This document shows positions 62,961 through 64,000 of a stretch of DNA of 64,000 nucleotides, in pieces. Position 1 is the first letter of the stretch. Each line of letters begins with the position of its first letter. Both the position numbers and the translations under genes were made by a program. Origin of the DNA: Lysinibacillus louembei (GTDB taxonomy: Bacteria > Bacillota > Bacilli > Bacillales_A > Planococcaceae). Location: positions 3,321,501 through 3,385,500 of the forward strand of contig NZ_CP137624.1 of the NCBI RefSeq assembly GCF_033880585.1, given 5' to 3'. The notes under the pieces are model-generated. The model saw only the letters and a program-made list of their open reading frames with translations, ran no database searches and was not told where the DNA came from.

Positions 62961-63727
62961 TGATGTTACACATTGGACCATACCATTTTAACTCACGTTT
63001 ATTATTAGGGACAGGGAAATTTACAGATTTCGATATACAGAAGGAAGCTATAAAAATATCAGAAACTGAAATTTTAACATTTGCTGTGCGTCGCATGAAT
63101 ATTTTCGAGCCAACACAGCCAAATTTTTTAGAAAAAATCGATGTGCAAAACTATACGCTCTTGCCGAATACAGCAGGTGCTAAAAACGCGGAGGAAGCTG
63201 TGCGTATTGCTAATTTAGCAAAAGCCTCTGGTTTATGTGATATGGTGAAAGTAGAAATTATCGGATGCCCTCAAACATTGCTACCAGACCCAGTAGAAAC
63301 GTTGCGTGCAACAGAGCTATTACTTGAACAAGGCTTTATCGTCTTACCATACACTTCGGATGATGTATTGCTAGCAAAACGACTGCAGGATTTAGGCTGT
63401 CATGCAATCATGCCAGGTGCTTCCCCAATCGGCTCTGGTATGGGCATTGTCAACCCACTTAATTTATCGTTTATTATCGAGCAAGCAAAGGTGCCTGTTA
63501 TCGTTGATGCAGGAATTGGCTCTGCGGTAGATGCCGCACAGGCAATGGAGCTTGGTGCAGATGCGGTATTATTAAATACAGCCGTATCAGGTGCTAAAGA
63601 TCCTGTAAAAATGGCTTCTGCCATGAAGCATGCCATCATTGCAGGGCGTGAAAGCTTTGAGGCTGGACGTATAGCGAAAAAAACCTATGCCACTGCCTCT
63701 AGCCCATTAGAAGGAATTAGCAAGTGA
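62960..63727 (+). CDS. thiG: Thiazole synthase ThiG
   Basis: 255 aa TIM barrel. [20 protein letters not shown], the Schiff-base Lys in [10 protein letters not shown] (about residue 97), and PVIVDAGIG... [14 protein letters not shown] are characteristic. Its ATG overlaps the thiS stop. GGAGGAGG precedes it. Makes thiazole phosphate from DXP, glycine imine and ThiS thiocarboxylate. Confidence 0.95.
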   Translation: MMLHIGPYHFNSRLLLGTGKFTDFDIQKEAIKISETEILTFAVRRMNIFEPTQPNFLEKIDVQNYTLLPNTAGAKNAEEAVRIANLAKASGLCDMVKVEIIGCPQTLLPDPVETLRATELLLEQGFIVLPYTSDDVLLAKRLQDLGCHAIMPGASPIGSGMGIVNPLNLSFIIEQAKVPVIVDAGIGSAVDAAQAMELGADAVLLNTAVSGAKDPVKMASAMKHAIIAGRESFEAGRIAKKTYATASSPLEGISK

Positions 63728-64000
63728 GCCGTTACTCAAGGCAGGAACGCTTTTTCGCTATAGGGACAAACGGACAGGCGCTCCTTGCCAACAAGCATGT
63801 TCTCATCGTGGGTGTTGGTGCACTCGGTGCAACAATTGCTGATTTGCTAGCGCGAGCAGGCATCGGTGAAATTTCACTTGTTGACCGTGATTTCGTCGAT
63901 TTATCAAATTTACAGCGCCAAATGCTTTACAGCGAAACAGATGTTACAGCACGTTTACCAAAGGCAGCTGCCGCTAAAAGGCGCTTGCAGGAAATTAATC
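63724..64000 (+). CDS. thiF: ThiF/MoeB-family adenylyltransferase (cut off by window edge)
   Basis: First ~92 codons of a ThiS-activating enzyme. GTG start overlaps the thiG stop (GTGA). Nucleotide-binding GVGALG and '[13 protein letters not shown]' match ThiF/MoeB. Adenylates the ThiS C-terminus so that sulfur can be loaded. The rest is outside the window. Confidence 0.9.
   Translation, partial: MSRYSRQERFFAIGTNGQALLANKHVLIVGVGALGATIADLLARAGIGEISLVDRDFVDLSNLQRQMLYSETDVTARLPKAAAAKRRLQEIN

Overview
The window is a 64 kb piece of chromosome from an AT-rich, spore-forming Bacillota. The gene order follows the Bacillus pst-pbpA-sodA-ispG-nfo-cshB-ispH-nif3-trmK-cccA-rpoD-dnaG-ccpN-glyS region. 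Single-chain glycyl-tRNA synthetase, lack of the gene usually found between dnaG and yqfL, and T-rich 21-bp intergenic repeats suggest a Lysinibacillus/Solibacillus-type member of the Planococcaceae/Caryophanaceae. That genus-level placement is inference. No phage, insertion sequence, CRISPR array, rRNA or tRNA gene was seen.

Layout. 1-4.3 kb: high-affinity phosphate operon pstSCAB-phoU (minus strand) behind a clear PhoP box array. 4.3-12.1 kb: an alpha/beta hydrolase, a small membrane protein, class B PBP pbpA, a glyoxalase-fold protein, an MFS carrier, paiB, sodA and a DUF456 protein. 12.1-16.1 kb: DUF1189 protein, glutaminase, yqfZ-like LysM protein, ispG, nucleotidase, and an unlisted 42-aa ORF. 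16.1-25.2 kb: lineage-specific genes (SUKH-like, HIT, a carboxylesterase-like protein lacking its serine, TPR protein, tcyP cystine carrier, pgeF, a padR/HAAS-domain pair, a DUF4163/DUF3298 protein) and a 23-unit 21-bp repeat array. 25.3-29.7 kb: cobalamin salvage operon behind a B12 riboswitch (adenosyltransferase-like, cobU, cobS, phosphatase, second CobU-like protein, ECF S component, alpha-ribazole-kinase-like protein). 29.8-31.9 kb: znuC-znuB-zur behind a Zur-box promoter. 32-38.4 kb: DD-peptidase, nfo, cshB, yqfQ, ispH, a Spo0E-like small protein. 38.5-45.3 kb: an oddly built peptide/nickel-type ABC system with a substrate-binding protein that looks circularly permuted, two permeases with long N-terminal additions, and a fused double ATPase. 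45.3-55.2 kb: Nudix, nif3, trmK, cccA, acyl-CoA dehydrogenase, rpoD, dnaG, PPDK regulator, ccpN. 55.3-57.6 kb: T-box and glyS followed by about four 160-bp repeats that contain the 3' end of glyS and show paired-arm covariation. 57.6-60.7 kb: GNAT, a chemoreceptor without an external sensor domain, and the scar of a deleted tetR/MFS pair. 60.9-64 kb: TPP riboswitch and tenI-thiO-thiS-thiG-thiF.

The most unusual items are the permuted substrate-binding protein, the covarying glyS-downstream repeats, the four related 21-bp intergenic arrays, and the ccpN start region, which has either a near-cognate start codon or a one-base frameshift.
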